A stretch of 22,732 nt of DNA from a virus. Shown here piece after piece: positions 21,745 through 22,732 of this stretch. Below the pieces are notes generated by a model. That model saw only the letters and a program-made list of their open reading frames with translations. It did no database searches and was not told where the DNA came from. Location of the stretch: the IMG/VR virus record IMGVR_UViG_3300025137_007654, positions 1 to 22,732 of that record. One strand, given 5' to 3'. The translations under genes were made by a program, and so were the position numbers. The number at the start of each line of letters is the position of its first letter. Positions within the stretch are counted from its first letter, which is position 1.

Positions 21745-22154
21745 ATTTAGGTCATTGGGAGGGGGTTCTAGAAGAAAACGCTGACCTACCTTACGGTTTC
21801 ATTTATAAGATAACTAATCTTACTAATGATAAGAAATATATTGGTAAGAAACAATGTCAATCTATTAGAAAGCGTCCTCCTTTGAAGGGTAAGAAGAATA
21901 AACGCCATGAAAAAATAGAAACCGATTGGAAGACCTACACTTCATCATCTAATGGACTTAATGAGGACCTTGAAACGTTAGGTATGGATAGTTTTAAGTT
22001 TGAAATACTTAGATGGTGTGATTCGAAGTGGGAGTTGAGTTATTACGAGGCTAGATTACAATTTAAAGAAGAAGTATTACTTCGAGATGACTACTACAAC
22101 GGAATTATCAATGTTAGAATCGGGGGTCGTAAGGGACCTAGTACGTGGATTTGA
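21738..22154 (+). CDS. GIY-YIG-like endonuclease domain protein
   Basis: 138 residues. PYGFIYKITNLTNDKKYIGKK (18-38) matches the GIY-YIG opening, where the two tyrosine-bearing strands are GFIY and KYIG. RRPP-like basic loop KRPPLKGKKNKR, the segment DWKTYTSSSNGLNEDLETLG (68-87), YYEARLQFKEEVLLRDDYYNG (101-121) and a short Arg-rich end follow. Similar small proteins are common in T4-like cyanophages near late genes. It could be a homing-type or a domesticated nuclease; GIY-YIG active-site Arg and Glu need alignment (E104 is a candidate). The start looks like GTG at 21738, overlapping the previous stop; no ATG precedes the first motif. Confidence 0.82.
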   Translation: MVDLGHWEGVLEENADLPYGFIYKITNLTNDKKYIGKKQCQSIRKRPPLKGKKNKRHEKIETDWKTYTSSSNGLNEDLETLGMDSFKFEILRWCDSKWELSYYEARLQFKEEVLLRDDYYNGIINVRIGGRKGPSTWI

Positions 22155-22581
22155 GTTTATTAACTTTAATAAATGTTTAGATAGGTCTTTTAATGAATAT
22201 CTACTCTATATTAATGAAAATGAGTTAAAACTAACAAGAAAAGATAAGAATAAGCTCGGAGTACACTTTATTATTAAGGAATTAGTAAGAATATGTAGGG
22301 AAACTAATAATAAAAAGTGGTTTTACTACAAAACTAATAGTAAATCCATTGAACATACTCTAGTTAAGCGTATTTTTAATGCTTTACCTACTAATATTAC
22401 ATATAATGATGAAGACTTTAGTACTTTTCTAGATGATCGTGACTATATGTCATTTAATAAAAAAGATACTTCAGCTGTTTCGTTTTATAAGTTTAGATTA
22501 TTCTTAAGAAGGTACGAACTTCAGCAAATTGAAAAGGAGTTTCTAACAAATATAAATATAAAACTCTCTTTATTGCCATAA
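22111..22581 (+). CDS. Hypothetical protein, probably helical
   Basis: About 156 residues, not recognised. The ATG at 22111 is preceded by GGAA at a fair distance; an earlier ATG at 22087 gives eight more residues. Both overlap the GIY-YIG gene in another frame. The protein is rich in Asn, Lys, Phe and Leu and mainly helical, for example NEYLLYINENELKLTRKDKN, VHFIIKELVRICRETN and KFRLFLRRYELQQIEKEF. No Cys pairs, membrane segment or nuclease motif are visible. The long open frame in this AT-rich DNA, where stops are frequent by chance, supports coding. Confidence 0.65.
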   Translation: MLESGVVRDLVRGFEFINFNKCLDRSFNEYLLYINENELKLTRKDKNKLGVHFIIKELVRICRETNNKKWFYYKTNSKSIEHTLVKRIFNALPTNITYNDEDFSTFLDDRDYMSFNKKDTSAVSFYKFRLFLRRYELQQIEKEFLTNINIKLSLLP

Positions 22582-22584
22582 ATA
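22577..22584 (+). promoter_or_regulatory. Late-type promoter of the last, truncated gene
   Basis: CATAAATA, 5 bases before the ATG at 22590, so the predicted start point is the A of the ATG, as at 21216. It overlaps the last codons of the upstream gene. Confidence 0.55.
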
Positions 22585-22589
22585 TATAC

Positions 22590-22732
22590 ATGAGCAAGTT
22601 TCTGAAGTTGATAGAAGAGAACAAACCAGGAGAAGGACCTTTTACTGTAGAATATAAAGACAAAGACGGTAATTTAATGGCAACAGTTACGTTACCTAAC
22701 GATGTAGGTTCTTCATATGAAAACTTCTTAAA
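22590..22732 (+). CDS. N-terminal part of a late gene cut by the window edge
   Basis: 47 codons are visible, starting MSKFLKLIEENKPGEG and continuing FTVEYKDKDGNLMATVTLP. The short N-terminal helix with LIE followed by Glu resembles the leader-like starts of the upstream basic late genes. The following strand-turn-strand suggests a beta domain. No family can be given from this fragment. Confidence 0.75.
   Translation, partial: MSKFLKLIEENKPGEGPFTVEYKDKDGNLMATVTLPNDVGSSYENFL

Overview
The window looks like part of the genome of a T4-like myovirus, most likely a marine phage related to T4-like cyanophages and pelagiphages. The DNA is AT-rich and tightly packed. About twenty overlapping minus-strand genes carry nearly the full T4 replication, recombination and late-transcription set: sliding clamp gp45, SSB gp32, helicase loader gp59, a candidate gp33, helicase gp41, UvsX, DNA polymerase gp43, the gp46/gp47 recombination nuclease, late sigma factor gp55, UvsW and UvsY. 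The local order gp33-gp59-gp32 and the pair uvsY-uvsW match T4. No RNA genes, CRISPR arrays or insertion sequences were seen, and no stretch over 300 bases lacks a gene. The host cannot be read from the sequence.

Layout. 1-7251 (minus): an HhH DNA-binding protein, a class II glutamine amidotransferase-like protein, a small GT-A-like glycosyltransferase, gp41, a DHH phosphoesterase, gp33 candidate, gp59, gp32, a proline-rich unknown protein, gp45 and an unknown gene cut by the window edge. 7269-8741 (plus): one large acidic protein of unknown role behind a late-type promoter, convergent with queC. 8738-20357 (minus): uvsY, uvsW, gp55, gp47, gp46, a GT-B-like glycosyltransferase, gp43, two small unknown genes, a terminator, then uvsX and queC. 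20382-22732 (plus): late-type genes, namely three small basic cysteine-bearing proteins, a GIY-YIG-like protein, an unknown protein and a truncated gene.

Regulation. Two promoter classes can be read by eye. Several minus-strand genes have TTGA-N2, exactly 16 bases, a TATAAT-like box, then 5-8 bases to the start codon (uvsX, gp55, gp32, uvsY, amidotransferase; weaker at gp41). The plus-strand genes, and the DHH gene, have the T4 late motif (T/C)ATAAATA 5-8 bases before the start. Both geometries put the predicted transcription start almost on the start codon, so many messages should be leaderless or nearly so. Shine-Dalgarno sequences are scarce, which fits. gp55, gp45 and the gp33 candidate would be the machinery for the late class.

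Most interesting points: a late cluster of basic proteins whose N-termini resemble T4 capsid-targeting sequences cut by the prohead protease; a QueC missing three of its four zinc cysteines but with a new C-terminal CxxC, in the same window as a stand-alone class II amidotransferase and two glycosyltransferases (a possible DNA-modification route); a gp32 without zinc-finger cysteines; and palindromic or hairpin elements at the starts of gp43, gp55, gp32 and the 119-residue gene.
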